From G963663315 sp963668255 (GTDB lineage: Bacteria; Pseudomonadota; Gammaproteobacteria; Arenicellales; Poriferihabitantaceae): DNA of 64,000 nucleotides. The notes below the pieces were generated by a model. The model worked only from the letters and a program-made list of their open reading frames with translations. It was not told the origin of the DNA and ran no database searches. The position numbers and the translations under genes were made by a program. The stretch spans positions 434,001-498,000 of the forward strand of contig OZ220708.1 in the NCBI GenBank assembly GCA_965116595.1. The letters run 5' to 3'. Below are positions 9,409-18,532 of this stretch, one piece after another; positions within the stretch are counted from its first letter, which is position 1; every line of letters starts with the position of its first letter.

Positions 9409-10602
9409 TCAATCTGCAATCAGTTTCCGGCTTGCCCTGCGCGCCTGCGAATCTGCTTCAAAAACATGGTCGAGATCACCGTTCATGCTCACTGGAACCT
9501 TATCCATTGTGCTTTCTACGATTCGGGCAATTTTATCAAAGGTAATCCGTTCTGACAGAAATCCATCAACTGCAACCTCATTGGCTGCACTCATGATTGC
9601 AGGCATAGTGCCCCCGGTTATAGCGGCCGACCGGGCTAATCGAAGGGCCGGGAAACGATCATGGTCCGGTGGCTCAAAATCAAACTTTGCGACATCCATG
9701 AAATCCAGGGATTTCGCCCCGGATGAGATTCTGTCAGGCCACGCGAGGGCGTTGGCAATCGGTATCCGCATATCCGGACTGCCCATTTGTGCAATAATGG
9801 AACCATCGATGTATTCAACCATTGAATGGACAATGCTCTGTGGATGAATCACGATCTGAACCCTGTTCTCGGGGATACAAAACAACACGCAAGCCTCTAT
9901 AAGCTCCAACCCCTTGTTCATCATGGTGGCGGAATCGACCGAGATCTTCGGTCCCATTTTCCAGTTTGGATGGGCGCAGGCCTGTTCCGGGGTCACAGTA
10001 GACAACATGTCCAGAGGAAGCAACCTGAGTGGCCCCCCGGAACCAGTCAACAAAATTCTTCCGACGCTCTGATCACCATTGACCGGTGAGTACCCATTCC
10101 GGTTGACCAGACTGTGCTGGGGCAGGCACTGAAAAATTGCATTATGTTCGCTGTCGACGGGTAACAGACAGGCATTATGCTTTTGCGCCAGATCCACGAT
10201 ATGGCGCCCCATCATGACCAGGGGTTCCTTGTTGGCGATCAGAACCTTTTTCCCCGCCTTGACGGCAGCGATCGTAGACTTAAGCCCGGCGGCGCCGACA
10301 ATGCCGCAAACCACAATGCCACCTGATTCTCCGGCCAGAGTACAGGCATCTGCCTGGCCACTACCGACTTCAGTCCTGATCCGGGCCTGCGCCAGCCGGG
10401 TACGCAGTTCATTGGCCGCATCCGCATCCACCATCACTGCCCGCTCCGGCCGAAATTGGCGGCACTGTGCAAACATTTTCTCCACGTTGCGATGAGCGGC
10501 CAATCCATATACCTGGTATTTGGCCGGGTGCCGGGATATCACGTCAAGGGAATTGACCCCGATTGACCCGGTCGAACCCAGCACAATTACCGTGGTCGTC
10601 AT
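9409..10602 (-). CDS. dxr: 1-deoxy-D-xylulose 5-phosphate reductoisomerase
   Basis: Converts DXP to 2-C-methyl-D-erythritol 4-phosphate using NADPH, the committed step of the MEP isoprenoid pathway. The N-terminal NADPH-binding motif LGSTGSIG, the NKEPLV loop, the PVDSEHNAIFQCL metal/substrate site and GPKISVDSATMMNKGLE identify it. The start is the ATG at 10602, which overlaps the cdsA stop as ATGA. A frame extension of four codons to 10614 exists but is less likely. With this start the protein is 397 residues, equal to E. coli Dxr (398). Confidence 0.96.
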   Translation of the reverse strand: MTTTVIVLGSTGSIGVNSLDVISRHPAKYQVYGLAAHRNVEKMFAQCRQFRPERAVMVDADAANELRTRLAQARIRTEVGSGQADACTLAGESGGIVVCGIVGAAGLKSTIAAVKAGKKVLIANKEPLVMMGRHIVDLAQKHNACLLPVDSEHNAIFQCLPQHSLVNRNGYSPVNGDQSVGRILLTGSGGPLRLLPLDMLSTVTPEQACAHPNWKMGPKISVDSATMMNKGLELIEACVLFCIPENRVQIVIHPQSIVHSMVEYIDGSIIAQMGSPDMRIPIANALAWPDRISSGAKSLDFMDVAKFDFEPPDHDRFPALRLARSAAITGGTMPAIMSAANEVAVDGFLSERITFDKIARIVESTMDKVPVSMNGDLDHVFEADSQARRASRKLIAD

Positions 10603-11405
10603 AGTGCGAACCACCAGATTCCGGCAAATACAGGAGCGGCGGCCACCAGGCCATCAATGCGATCCAGTATGCCGCCGTGACCGGGGAGCAGCGAGCCACT
10701 GTCCTTGACTCCTGCGATTCTTTTCAATCGACTCTGGTACAGGTCTCCGACCACGCTGATCAGGCAGCCGCAAAACGCGGCAAGCATCCACAGCCATAAC
10801 TGCCAGTCGGACCATGACAGATTAAAAACAAGGAAAGCATATATCAGGGCAACCAGGCAGGAGCCCAACAACCCTCCGAGCAGCCCCTCTACTGTTTTAT
10901 TCGGACTGATCTGTGGGGCAAGTTTTCGTTGGCCGATCATTTTTCCGAAAAAATATGCAAAGCCGTCCGCAGCCCAGACAACCATCAGAATTCCAAGCGT
11001 CACCTGCGCTCCGGTATCAGGTTGTTGGTGGATGAAAATCAGGGCGCACCAGCCACCAAACAGAACCAGGGCGCCGACGCAGATGCCCGATAATCCGGAG
11101 AATGACCGGGATAAGCCACCCTGCCTGAGACTATAAATCTGGCAAATCCAGAAAACGGAAAGCCCTGCGCATACAATTAACAGAACCCGGGGCCAATACA
11201 GACATTCCCAGCCCGCCGCAACCATCGCCACCGCAGCGCCAATCAACCAGAGCCGGGATTGGGTGACGAGTTGACCCCATTCATTCAGTCCGAGCAACAT
11301 GACCAGCATAAGTACAACTGCAAACCATAAAGTAGAGAGGTAAAGCGTAACGAATACAGCAGCCAATGCCAATAACGAACCAGTGACAATACGAATCAAC
11401 ACCAT
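10599..11405 (-). CDS. cdsA: phosphatidate cytidylyltransferase
   Basis: Makes CDP-diacylglycerol from phosphatidate and CTP for phospholipid synthesis in the inner membrane. The 268-residue product is hydrophobic throughout (about 7-8 membrane segments) and ends with the family signature SRLKRIAGVKDSGSLLPGHG followed by GILDR. It overlaps the uppS 3' end by 10 bases and shares an ATGA overlap with dxr. Confidence 0.96.
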   Translation of the reverse strand: MVLIRIVTGSLLALAAVFVTLYLSTLWFAVVLMLVMLLGLNEWGQLVTQSRLWLIGAAVAMVAAGWECLYWPRVLLIVCAGLSVFWICQIYSLRQGGLSRSFSGLSGICVGALVLFGGWCALIFIHQQPDTGAQVTLGILMVVWAADGFAYFFGKMIGQRKLAPQISPNKTVEGLLGGLLGSCLVALIYAFLVFNLSWSDWQLWLWMLAAFCGCLISVVGDLYQSRLKRIAGVKDSGSLLPGHGGILDRIDGLVAAAPVFAGIWWFAL

Positions 11406-12169
11406 TTCGTCTCACTGATGAGCTCCGTTTCGATTTGCGCCCCGACCCTGCCGAACCTGCGCTGTCTCGAAGCAAACCATTCGAGTGCCTGAACGAAGCA
11501 CTTTTCATCAAAATCCGGCCAGAAAGTGTCAGTAAAATAAAGTTCGGTATAGGCAAGCTGCCACAGTAAAAAATTGCTGATTCGCTTCTCCCCGCCGGTG
11601 CGGATAAACAAATCAGGTTCTGGCAGTTCGCAGGTGCACAAGTGGGATTCAATCAGTGCCGGGGTAATCGAAGCCGAAGACAGTTCACCTTTCTCAACCA
11701 GTTCTGCGATGGATTGACAGGCCTGCTGCAAATCCCATTGCCCGCCATAGTTGATTGCAATGGTCAGGTTCAATGCCTTGTTGTTACGGGTCAGTTCGTC
11801 TGCGGCGGCGGCGGCTCTCTGCAACCGTTCCGGGAAACGTCTGATGTCACCGATAAGACGTAACCGGATTCTTTGGTCATGCAGGACACATACCTGGTCT
11901 TCCAGGGACTGAGTCAACAACTCGATCAGGAATTTGACTTCAACGCCCGGTCTCCTCCAGTTTTCGCTACTGAATGCAAACAGCGTCAGATAAGGGATGG
12001 ACCGCTTGCCACAGTTTTCAATCATTTCCCTTATTGCTTCCACTCCACTTCTATGGCCTGCTGCCCTTGACAGTCCGCGACTCCGTGCCCATCGACCATT
12101 ACCATCCATGATCACGGCAATATGGCGGGGAGCCTTGTCTGGATTTTTCGGGAAATTCATTGAAATCAA
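11396..12169 (-). CDS. uppS: (2E,6E)-farnesyl-diphosphate-specific undecaprenyl diphosphate synthase
   Basis: Elongates farnesyl diphosphate to undecaprenyl diphosphate, the lipid carrier for peptidoglycan and O-antigen. The 257-residue product has the cis-prenyltransferase motifs HIAVIMDGNGRWA (catalytic Asp), GHRSGVEAIR, FAFSSENWRRP and the C-terminal DLFIRTGGEKRISNFLLWQ. Twenty-seven bases separate it from frr. Together with dxr in the same cluster it links isoprenoid and cell-wall precursor supply. Confidence 0.97.
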   Translation of the reverse strand: MISMNFPKNPDKAPRHIAVIMDGNGRWARSRGLSRAAGHRSGVEAIREMIENCGKRSIPYLTLFAFSSENWRRPGVEVKFLIELLTQSLEDQVCVLHDQRIRLRLIGDIRRFPERLQRAAAAADELTRNNKALNLTIAINYGGQWDLQQACQSIAELVEKGELSSASITPALIESHLCTCELPEPDLFIRTGGEKRISNFLLWQLAYTELYFTDTFWPDFDEKCFVQALEWFASRQRRFGRVGAQIETELISETKWC

Positions 12170-12196
12170 TGAGTTGTAGAATTGGCAGGTTGATAT

Positions 12197-12754
12197 CTAA
12201 ACTTCCATTACCTCTTTTTCCTTTTCGGCAACCACCTGCTCGACAATCTGGATATACTTGTCAGTCAGAACCTGCATTGTGGTTTCTGCTGCTTTCTCTT
12301 CATCCTGGGAAATCTCCTTTTCCTTCAACAAATCACGTACCATCTGAATCGCATCCCGGCGGATATTGCGTATCGCGATTTTTCCATTCTCACCGACCTG
12401 TTTGACTACCTTGCCAAGCCCGACCCGGCGCTCTTCGGTCATCGGCGGCAAAGGAATTCTCATTGACTCACCCGCTGTCGCCGGGTTTAACCCCAAATCG
12501 GATTCAAGGATTGCTTTTTCTATGACGGGAAGCATGTTCTTCTCCCATGGCTGTACCACCAGCGTACGCGCATCCAGCACGGACACGCTGGCCACCTGAT
12601 TCACTGGCGTTACGGTTCCGTAGTACTCAACCGTCAAGTGGTCCAGCAACGAGACTGTTGCCCGGCCGGTTCTGATTTTAGCCATGTCACTACGGGTTGA
12701 ATCAACGGTCTTACGCATGCGCAATCCGGCATCTTGTTCTATTTCTTCTATCAT
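12197..12754 (-). CDS. frr: ribosome recycling factor
   Basis: Splits post-termination ribosomes together with EF-G. The 185-residue length is exactly typical. Seen motifs are TRSDMAKIRTGRATVSLLDH near the N-terminus, VNQVASVSVLDARTLVVQPWE and the C-terminal coiled coil rich in Glu and Lys. In most gammaproteobacteria pyrH stands directly before frr; here the 125 bases upstream (12755-12879) hold no coding sequence and the next gene is tsf. A TACTAT box in that gap on the minus strand could be a -10 element but has no convincing -35. Confidence 0.97.
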   Translation of the reverse strand: MIEEIEQDAGLRMRKTVDSTRSDMAKIRTGRATVSLLDHLTVEYYGTVTPVNQVASVSVLDARTLVVQPWEKNMLPVIEKAILESDLGLNPATAGESMRIPLPPMTEERRVGLGKVVKQVGENGKIAIRNIRRDAIQMVRDLLKEKEISQDEEKAAETTMQVLTDKYIQIVEQVVAEKEKEVMEV

Positions 12755-12879
12755 TCAAACCTTATCCCAAACCCTTCCGGTTTTGTCAGCAACCTTCAAA
12801 CCAGCTATAGTATCAGAAACCGGTCACAAAACCTGAATAGATCAGCAGGCAGGCCTGGTGCGGCCAGCACAGTGGGTAT

Positions 12880-13752
12880 TCAGGAGGATGCCTGGGCCAT
12901 GACTTCGGCAGCGAAATCCTCGTTTCGCTTTTCCAGTCCTTCTCCAACCTCGAGGCGAACCATTTGCAGCGCCGAGACACCTTTCGCAGTCAGTAATTGA
13001 CCAACCGTCTGCTCCGTATTTTTTACGAAAGGCTGTCCCGTAAGCGTATTTTCCTTCAAGAATTTCCTGATACGGCCAGCCACCATTTTCTCAATGATAT
13101 CGGCTGATTTCCCGCTTGCAGCAGCCTGAGCGGAAAAAATCTCCTTCTCCTTTTCAAGTACCGCACTATCCATTTCATCTTCTGAAATACAAAGCGGCCT
13201 GCTCGCGGCAACATGCATCGCAATATCCCGGCCCAACTCATCATCACCGCCGCTCATTTTAACCAGTACACCAATTCGGCTACCGTGGAGATACCGGCTG
13301 ATCAGACCGCTTTGCGCTTCAAATCGTGCAAACCGTCGAATGCTGATATTTTCACCGATCCTGATGATCAGTTCCTGGCGTGCGGCTTCGACTGCTTCTC
13401 CGCCAGAGAGTTGAAGAGCAGCGATCGACCCGACATCGACCGGCGCATCCCGCAGAACGGCATCGGCCACCTCACTGCAAAAGTGTTTGAAAGAATCGTC
13501 CTTGGCCACGAAATCGGTTTCACAATTGACTTCGACCAGCACGCTTGCACTGTCATTGCGGGCTGATACGATAATTCCTTCGGCCGCAATCCGACCGGAT
13601 TTTTTCTCTGCCGTCGCTGCACCTTTCTTGCGTAACGTTTCGATCGCAAGATCAATATCCCCATCGGCTTGCGTCAAAGCCTTTTTACAATCCATCATAC
13701 CCACGCCGGTTCGTTCACGAAGCTCTTTTATCATCGCCGCTGTAATTGCCAT
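12880..13752 (-). CDS. tsf: elongation factor Ts
   Basis: Guanine nucleotide exchange factor for EF-Tu. The 290-residue protein has the N-terminal UBA-like region KELRERTGVGMMDCKKAL, the core motif VEVNCETDFVAKDDSF and the C-terminal dimerisation part ending near VRLEVGEGLEKRNEDFAAEV. A strong Shine-Dalgarno (GGAGGG) precedes the ATG. It follows rpsB by 98 bases, as in the conserved rpsB-tsf operon. Confidence 0.97.
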   Translation of the reverse strand: MAITAAMIKELRERTGVGMMDCKKALTQADGDIDLAIETLRKKGAATAEKKSGRIAAEGIIVSARNDSASVLVEVNCETDFVAKDDSFKHFCSEVADAVLRDAPVDVGSIAALQLSGGEAVEAARQELIIRIGENISIRRFARFEAQSGLISRYLHGSRIGVLVKMSGGDDELGRDIAMHVAASRPLCISEDEMDSAVLEKEKEIFSAQAAASGKSADIIEKMVAGRIRKFLKENTLTGQPFVKNTEQTVGQLLTAKGVSALQMVRLEVGEGLEKRNEDFAAEVMAQASS

Positions 13753-13850
13753 TTACATTACCCTCCAGTAAAACAGTCTTGTTCTATGATCAAATTCTGA
13801 CCTGATACGGAATAACGTCCGCAACGGTTATGGACATCGGTTCCGGTTGC

Positions 13851-14897
13851 TCAGGATTTTCCCTGGCTTTCGTCACTGGCTCCGGTTTCAGGTTTTGCTC
13901 CGGTTTCAGGCTTTGCTTCGGTTTCAGGCTTTGCTTCGGTTTCAGGCTTTGCTTCGGTTTCAGGCTTTGCTTCGGTTTCAGGCTTTGCTTCGGTTTTCTT
14001 TTTTGCCACCTTCTTCCTGAATACCTTTTTCTTCACGACTTTTTCCTCCTTTTCTTCCGGCGCCTTTTCTATCTGTTTTTCCTGTCCGGAATCGTCACCG
14101 GCCTTGCGCTCAATCACCACAGTCCTTTTGCCTGTGCCGTCTGCCGTCGTAGAAATGACCTCACCCATATCATTGACTTCAACATACTCATCGTCACCTG
14201 GAACAGTGGTGGCTCTGGCAATCCGTGATTCTGCAATTGCATCGGCGGCCGCAGTCAGATAAAGCTGAATCGCCCGTGAAGAATCATCATTGCCGGGAAT
14301 GACATAATTCACACCAGCCGGCGAACAATTCGAGTCGACCACAGCGACCACCGGAATACCCAGTTTATTCGCTTCTGCGACCGCAATATATTCATGCTCC
14401 ACATCAATGACGAACAGGACATCAGGCAGTCCGTCCATATCCTTGATACCGGATAACGTCCTGTCCAGTTTTGCGCATTCGCGGGTCAGCGATAATGCTT
14501 CCTTTTTACTGAGTCTGGCAATTTCTCCGGAACTGATCCGCTCCTCCAGGTCCTTCAACCGTGCAATCGAATTCCTGACTGTTTTATAATTGGTCAGCAT
14601 CCCGCCCAACCATCGATGATCGACATAGGGCGAACCGCACCTTACGGCCTGTTCCCTGACCCATTTTCCAGCCTGGGGTTTGGTCCCCACGAACAGTACC
14701 TTTTGGTTCTGGGCAGTCACGGCGCCGAGATAGTTCATTGCCTCTCTCAGCATGGGCAATGTCTTTTCCAGATTGATGATATGGATTTTTTTACGGTCGC
14801 CAAAAAGATAGGGCGCCATGGATGGGGACCAGTACCGTGTCTGGTGTCCGAAGTGTGCACCTGCTTTGAGAAGCTGGCGCATGGTAATGTCAGTCAT
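13851..14897 (-). CDS. rpsB: 30S ribosomal protein S2 with long repetitive C-terminal tail
   Basis: Small-subunit ribosomal protein; residues 1 to about 230 are a normal S2 (MTDITMRQLLKAGAHFGHQTRYW, LFVGTKPQAG, DHRWLGGMLTNY, PDVLFVIDVEHE). The E. coli protein has 241 residues, but this one has 348. The extra ~110 residues are low complexity: a Glu/Lys-rich stretch with KKKVFRKKVAKKK followed by five TEAKPE units, one TGAKPE and a partial TGASDE. The tail is in frame with no stop, so it appears genuine. Similar Lys/Ala/Glu/Pro tails occur on some bacterial ribosomal proteins, but I know of no role for this one. First gene of the rpsB-tsf unit and divergent from map. Confidence 0.96.
   Translation of the reverse strand: MTDITMRQLLKAGAHFGHQTRYWSPSMAPYLFGDRKKIHIINLEKTLPMLREAMNYLGAVTAQNQKVLFVGTKPQAGKWVREQAVRCGSPYVDHRWLGGMLTNYKTVRNSIARLKDLEERISSGEIARLSKKEALSLTRECAKLDRTLSGIKDMDGLPDVLFVIDVEHEYIAVAEANKLGIPVVAVVDSNCSPAGVNYVIPGNDDSSRAIQLYLTAAADAIAESRIARATTVPGDDEYVEVNDMGEVISTTADGTGKRTVVIERKAGDDSGQEKQIEKAPEEKEEKVVKKKVFRKKVAKKKTEAKPETEAKPETEAKPETEAKPETEAKPETGAKPETGASDESQGKS
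13876..13996 (-). repeat. 18-bp in-frame tandem repeat in rpsB tail
   Basis: About six to seven copies of an 18-bp unit (plus-strand form caggctttgcttcggttt), most of them identical. Each encodes the hexapeptide TEAKPE in the S2 tail. The near identity of the central copies points to recent expansion by replication slippage. The array is coding, with no spacers, so it is not a CRISPR. Confidence 0.92.
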
Positions 14898-14948
14898 TTT
14901 AGTTCATCGATGTAATGGGTTAAGCCTCCACGGGTACTGTTCCTTAAC

Positions 14949-14977
14949 CGGTAAGGCGTGATTAATGCATTACCGGC
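14949..14977 (-). promoter_or_regulatory. putative rpsB leader hairpin
   Basis: Inverted repeat CCGGTAA ... TTACCGG (14949-14955 and 14971-14977) in the transcribed leader of rpsB, about 50 bases before the start codon. In E. coli the rpsB leader mediates S2 autoregulation; a similar role here is inference from position and symmetry. Confidence 0.45.
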
Positions 14978-15058
14978 ACCCAAAAGAACATAATCGCCGT
15001 GTGCGAATTTTTTCCGATACCAGAGGCACCAGAGGTACCGTTTAAGTAAAGGGCGCGT

Positions 15059-15064
15059 ATTCTA
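15059..15064 (-). promoter_or_regulatory. putative rpsB-tsf promoter -10
   Basis: TAGAAT on the minus strand followed by a GC-rich discriminator (ACGCGCCC), a pattern typical of stringently controlled ribosomal promoters. The -35 region (TTCTTT at 17-bp spacing) is weak. Transcription from here would give a leader of about 155 bases. Confidence 0.45.
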
Positions 15065-15136
15065 ACTAAAAACGGTTGAAGAAAGAAGTTTAATTTGGGA
15101 GCATAGCACCTGTGACAATTGGAATTTATCTGAATC

Positions 15137-15889
15137 ATGGCCGTTACCATCAAATCTGCAGAAGAAATCGAAAAAATGAGGGTTGCCGGCAGGCTGGCCT
15201 CCATGGTCCTGGACATGATCGGGCCGGAAGTCAAGGCCGGGGTCACGACCGACCAGCTGAATACACTGTGTCACGACTATATCGTCAACGATCTCGATTC
15301 GATCCCTGCCCCGCTTCATTATCGTGGATTTCCCAAATCAATCTGCACTTCGGTAAACCACGTCGTCTGTCATGGCATCCCTTCTGACAAAAAGTTGAAA
15401 AATGGCGACATTATCAACATCGATATTACCGTGATCAAGGACGGGTTTCATGGCGACACCAGTCGCATGTATTGTGTTGGAAAACCTTCAATCAGGGCCA
15501 GACGAATATGTGATATTGCCTCCCAATGCATGTTCAAGGGAATTGAACTTGTCAAACCCGGCGTGCAGTTGGGCGATATAGGGCACATCATTCAGCGGCA
15601 TGCCGAAAGCAATGGATTTTCTGTGGTCAGGGAATATTGTGGTCATGGTATCGGTCGTCGATTCCATGAAGACCCCCAGATTCTGCATTATGGTACGCCC
15701 GGAACCGGAATGAAGATTCAATCAGGCATGACCTTTACGATAGAACCGATGATCAATGCCGGCAAAAAGGAAACCCGGTTGTTAAGGGACAAGTGGACGG
15801 TAGAGACCAGGGACCGGAGTCTGTCCGCACAGTGGGAACACACAATTCTGGTTACTGACAGTGGCTATGAAATCCTGACCCGGTCATGA
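15137..15889 (+). CDS. map: methionine aminopeptidase type I
   Basis: Removes the initiator methionine from nascent proteins. The 250-residue product has the type I fold motifs SVNHVVCHGIP, GDIINIDITVIKDGFHGDTSRMY (metal-binding Asp residues), REYCGHGIGRRFHEDP (His) and TFTIEPMINAG plus QWEHTILVT (Glu residues). It is divergent from rpsB, the usual arrangement, and its stop overlaps the glnD start as ATGA. Confidence 0.97.
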   Translation: MAVTIKSAEEIEKMRVAGRLASMVLDMIGPEVKAGVTTDQLNTLCHDYIVNDLDSIPAPLHYRGFPKSICTSVNHVVCHGIPSDKKLKNGDIINIDITVIKDGFHGDTSRMYCVGKPSIRARRICDIASQCMFKGIELVKPGVQLGDIGHIIQRHAESNGFSVVREYCGHGIGRRFHEDPQILHYGTPGTGMKIQSGMTFTIEPMINAGKKETRLLRDKWTVETRDRSLSAQWEHTILVTDSGYEILTRS

Positions 15890-18528
15890 CCCGACTGGCC
15901 CGCGCTGAATTGTTTGATGCGAACCGGTTTCGCGAAACCTGCCAGAGCACGGACCACGCCATCGGGATTTTTCAGGACGCGCTTGAGCACGGGAGAAACG
16001 TTCTTGCCCAATACCATCTTGAAACGGGGCATGCCGCCACCCTGGGAAGTCAATTCAGCTGGCTGATTGATCAATTGCTGAAACGATCATGGCAGCGCTT
16101 TTCCCCGGAGATTGAAAATGCGCCCTGCTTGATCGCAACCGGAGGTTATGGTCGTGAGCAGCTCAACCTCGGGTCCGATATCGACCTGTTGATCCTGCTT
16201 CCCGACCGGGCGGATAAATCGCAGTTGGAAACTACCGAAGCATTTGTCAGGTTTTGTTGGGACATGGGGCTTAAGGTCGGCCATAGCGCACGCACCCTTA
16301 AGCAATCGATAAGTTTGGCCTCGGAGAATCTGACCATCATGACCAGCATGATGGAGACCCGGTTAATCTGTGGCGACCCGGTTTGCTTTGAAACCCTGCA
16401 AACCAGGGTCAGACGAGCAAATATCTGGCCGGCAGGAAAATATGTCAAGGCAAAACTTGAAGAACAACAGGCCCGTCATCTTCATTTTGGCGGCACGGCC
16501 TATAATCTGGAACCCAACATCAAGGAAAGTCCGGGAGGATTGAGGGATTTGCAGATGATCAGTTGGGTTGCAAACCGGTATTTCGGAACCAGCAACTTTG
16601 CTGAACTTGTCGAACATGAATTTCTGACGAAACAGGAATACCGTGGTCTGATCAGATGCCAGGACTTCCTTTGGAAACTGCGCAACGGCCTGCATCTGCT
16701 GGCTGGCAGATGCGAGGACCGCTTCCTGTTTGACTATCAGAGGGAACTGGCAAATCAGTTGGGTTTCAAGCAGCGGGGTGGTCATCTTGCAGTCGAGAAT
16801 ATGATGAAACGCTACTACCGCACTGCCAAGGAAGTCCAGTTACTCAATGAAATTTCGTTGCAGCATTTCGAGGAGGCGATACTCAGCCCCGGGAAACCCG
16901 GAACACAAAAAATCAACAACAGGTTCAATGCAATCGGGGGTTATCTGGAAGCAACCCGGGAAGATTTGTTTGAAACCCGGCCCAACGCACTGCTGGAACT
17001 GTTTCATCTGATGCAAAGACGCACCGATCTGGTCGGCGTTCGTGCAAGCACGATCAGGCTGGTGCGCGCCAACCTGCACAGAATCGACAGTCAATTCAGA
17101 AAAGACCCCGAGAACCAGTCCACATTCCTGAACATGTTCAGGTTTCAGCAAGGACTCACCCATGCCCTGCAGCGGATGAATGCCTACGGTGTGCTGGGCA
17201 AATTTTTTCCCGAATTCGGCAACATTGTCGGCCAAATGCAACATGACCTGTTTCACGTATTTACGGTAGATGCACATTCGCTTTTTGTAGTTGGCAATCT
17301 GCGCAGGCTGATGTTGGATAAATACCAGGACGAGTTTCCGGTTCTACGGGCTATTTTGAGCAAAATGAGCCGTCGTGAGCGACTGTATCTGGCTGCACTA
17401 TGCCATGACATCGGCAAAGGCAGCGGCAGGGACCACTCGATTACCGGTGAAGAGATCGCCCTGAAGCTGTGCGGTCGATTGCAACTGTCGGAGTACGACA
17501 CCAAATTTGTCGCCTGGCTGGTCAGAAACCATTTAATCATGTCCTGGACAGCTCAAAAGGAAAACACCTCTGATCAGCACGTCATCGACCGGTTTGCCGA
17601 ACGGGTGGGCGACCAGGAACACCTGGACAATCTGTACCTGTTGACCGTGGCGGATATTCGCGGTACCAGCCCTGTAGTGTGGACCGATTGGAAAGGACGG
17701 CTGTTGAGCAATCTTTACACCGCCACATCACGCCGACTTCGATCCGGAATCAGTGGGCCGCAAGCCATCACCAAGCGGGTCAATGACCGTAAACAGGCGA
17801 TAAAAAAACTGATAACGAAATCCATACCGGAAACAAGAATCCATCAACTCTGGGAACAACTGGATCAGGAGTATTTCCTGCGCAACGGACCCGAATCCTG
17901 TGCCTGGCACACACGGCAGATTTGTAGCGCAAACCTGCTCGATCTGCCCCTGGTTGCAATACGCCACCTCCCTGAAATCAAGGCGCAACAAATTCTGGTG
18001 GTAACGCCGGATGCAGATGATCTGCTTTCCCGCAGTACAGCCGCGATTGACAGGCTGAGGCTGAGTATTCTCGATGCCAGAATTCACCGGACCCGGTCCA
18101 GTCTGGGTATACTTGTTTTTGTTACCAAGACTCTGGATGAGAAAATTCAGGGCGCTCATTACCAGACATACCAGATTGACGAAATCCGTCGATTGCTGTT
18201 ATCCCCCGCGGAAAAGTACGTACCTGCACGGCGCACCGCGCCCCGGGCCGTACGACAATTCAAGGTACCGACCTCTGTCACCTTCAACGACAACATTGAT
18301 CTTGATTACACAATCATGGAGATTATCTCCCAGGACCGTCCGGGGTTGCTCTACCATGTCTCTGTCGCCCTGGTCGAGTGCAAGGTTCGCCTGGTCTCCG
18401 CAAAGGTTTCGACAGTGGGGGAAAAAGCTGAAGATACGTTTTTTATCACTGACCGGGATGGCAATCCGGTGGATTCCCGTCAACAACGCTCGTGCCTGCA
18501 AAGCCGACTTGAAAAATACTTGAGATAG
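15886..18528 (+). CDS. glnD: bifunctional [protein-PII] uridylyltransferase / uridylyl-removing enzyme
   Basis: Senses glutamine and modifies PII proteins (GlnB/GlnK), controlling nitrogen assimilation. The 880-residue protein shows the nucleotidyltransferase motif GGYGREQLNLGSDIDLLIL near residue 85, the HD hydrolase motif LCHDIGKGSGRDHS near residue 505, and two C-terminal ACT domains (around QILVVTPDADDL and MEIISQDRPGLLYHVSVAL). Length is typical (E. coli 890). It is translationally coupled to map by a 4-base overlap. Confidence 0.97.
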   Translation: MTRLARAELFDANRFRETCQSTDHAIGIFQDALEHGRNVLAQYHLETGHAATLGSQFSWLIDQLLKRSWQRFSPEIENAPCLIATGGYGREQLNLGSDIDLLILLPDRADKSQLETTEAFVRFCWDMGLKVGHSARTLKQSISLASENLTIMTSMMETRLICGDPVCFETLQTRVRRANIWPAGKYVKAKLEEQQARHLHFGGTAYNLEPNIKESPGGLRDLQMISWVANRYFGTSNFAELVEHEFLTKQEYRGLIRCQDFLWKLRNGLHLLAGRCEDRFLFDYQRELANQLGFKQRGGHLAVENMMKRYYRTAKEVQLLNEISLQHFEEAILSPGKPGTQKINNRFNAIGGYLEATREDLFETRPNALLELFHLMQRRTDLVGVRASTIRLVRANLHRIDSQFRKDPENQSTFLNMFRFQQGLTHALQRMNAYGVLGKFFPEFGNIVGQMQHDLFHVFTVDAHSLFVVGNLRRLMLDKYQDEFPVLRAILSKMSRRERLYLAALCHDIGKGSGRDHSITGEEIALKLCGRLQLSEYDTKFVAWLVRNHLIMSWTAQKENTSDQHVIDRFAERVGDQEHLDNLYLLTVADIRGTSPVVWTDWKGRLLSNLYTATSRRLRSGISGPQAITKRVNDRKQAIKKLITKSIPETRIHQLWEQLDQEYFLRNGPESCAWHTRQICSANLLDLPLVAIRHLPEIKAQQILVVTPDADDLLSRSTAAIDRLRLSILDARIHRTRSSLGILVFVTKTLDEKIQGAHYQTYQIDEIRRLLLSPAEKYVPARRTAPRAVRQFKVPTSVTFNDNIDLDYTIMEIISQDRPGLLYHVSVALVECKVRLVSAKVSTVGEKAEDTFFITDRDGNPVDSRQQRSCLQSRLEKYLR

Positions 18529-18532
18529 ACTG

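Noticed and set aside
13876..13996. Regular short repeats that look like a CRISPR array
   Set aside because: The 18-bp units are contiguous without spacers and stay in the rpsB reading frame.
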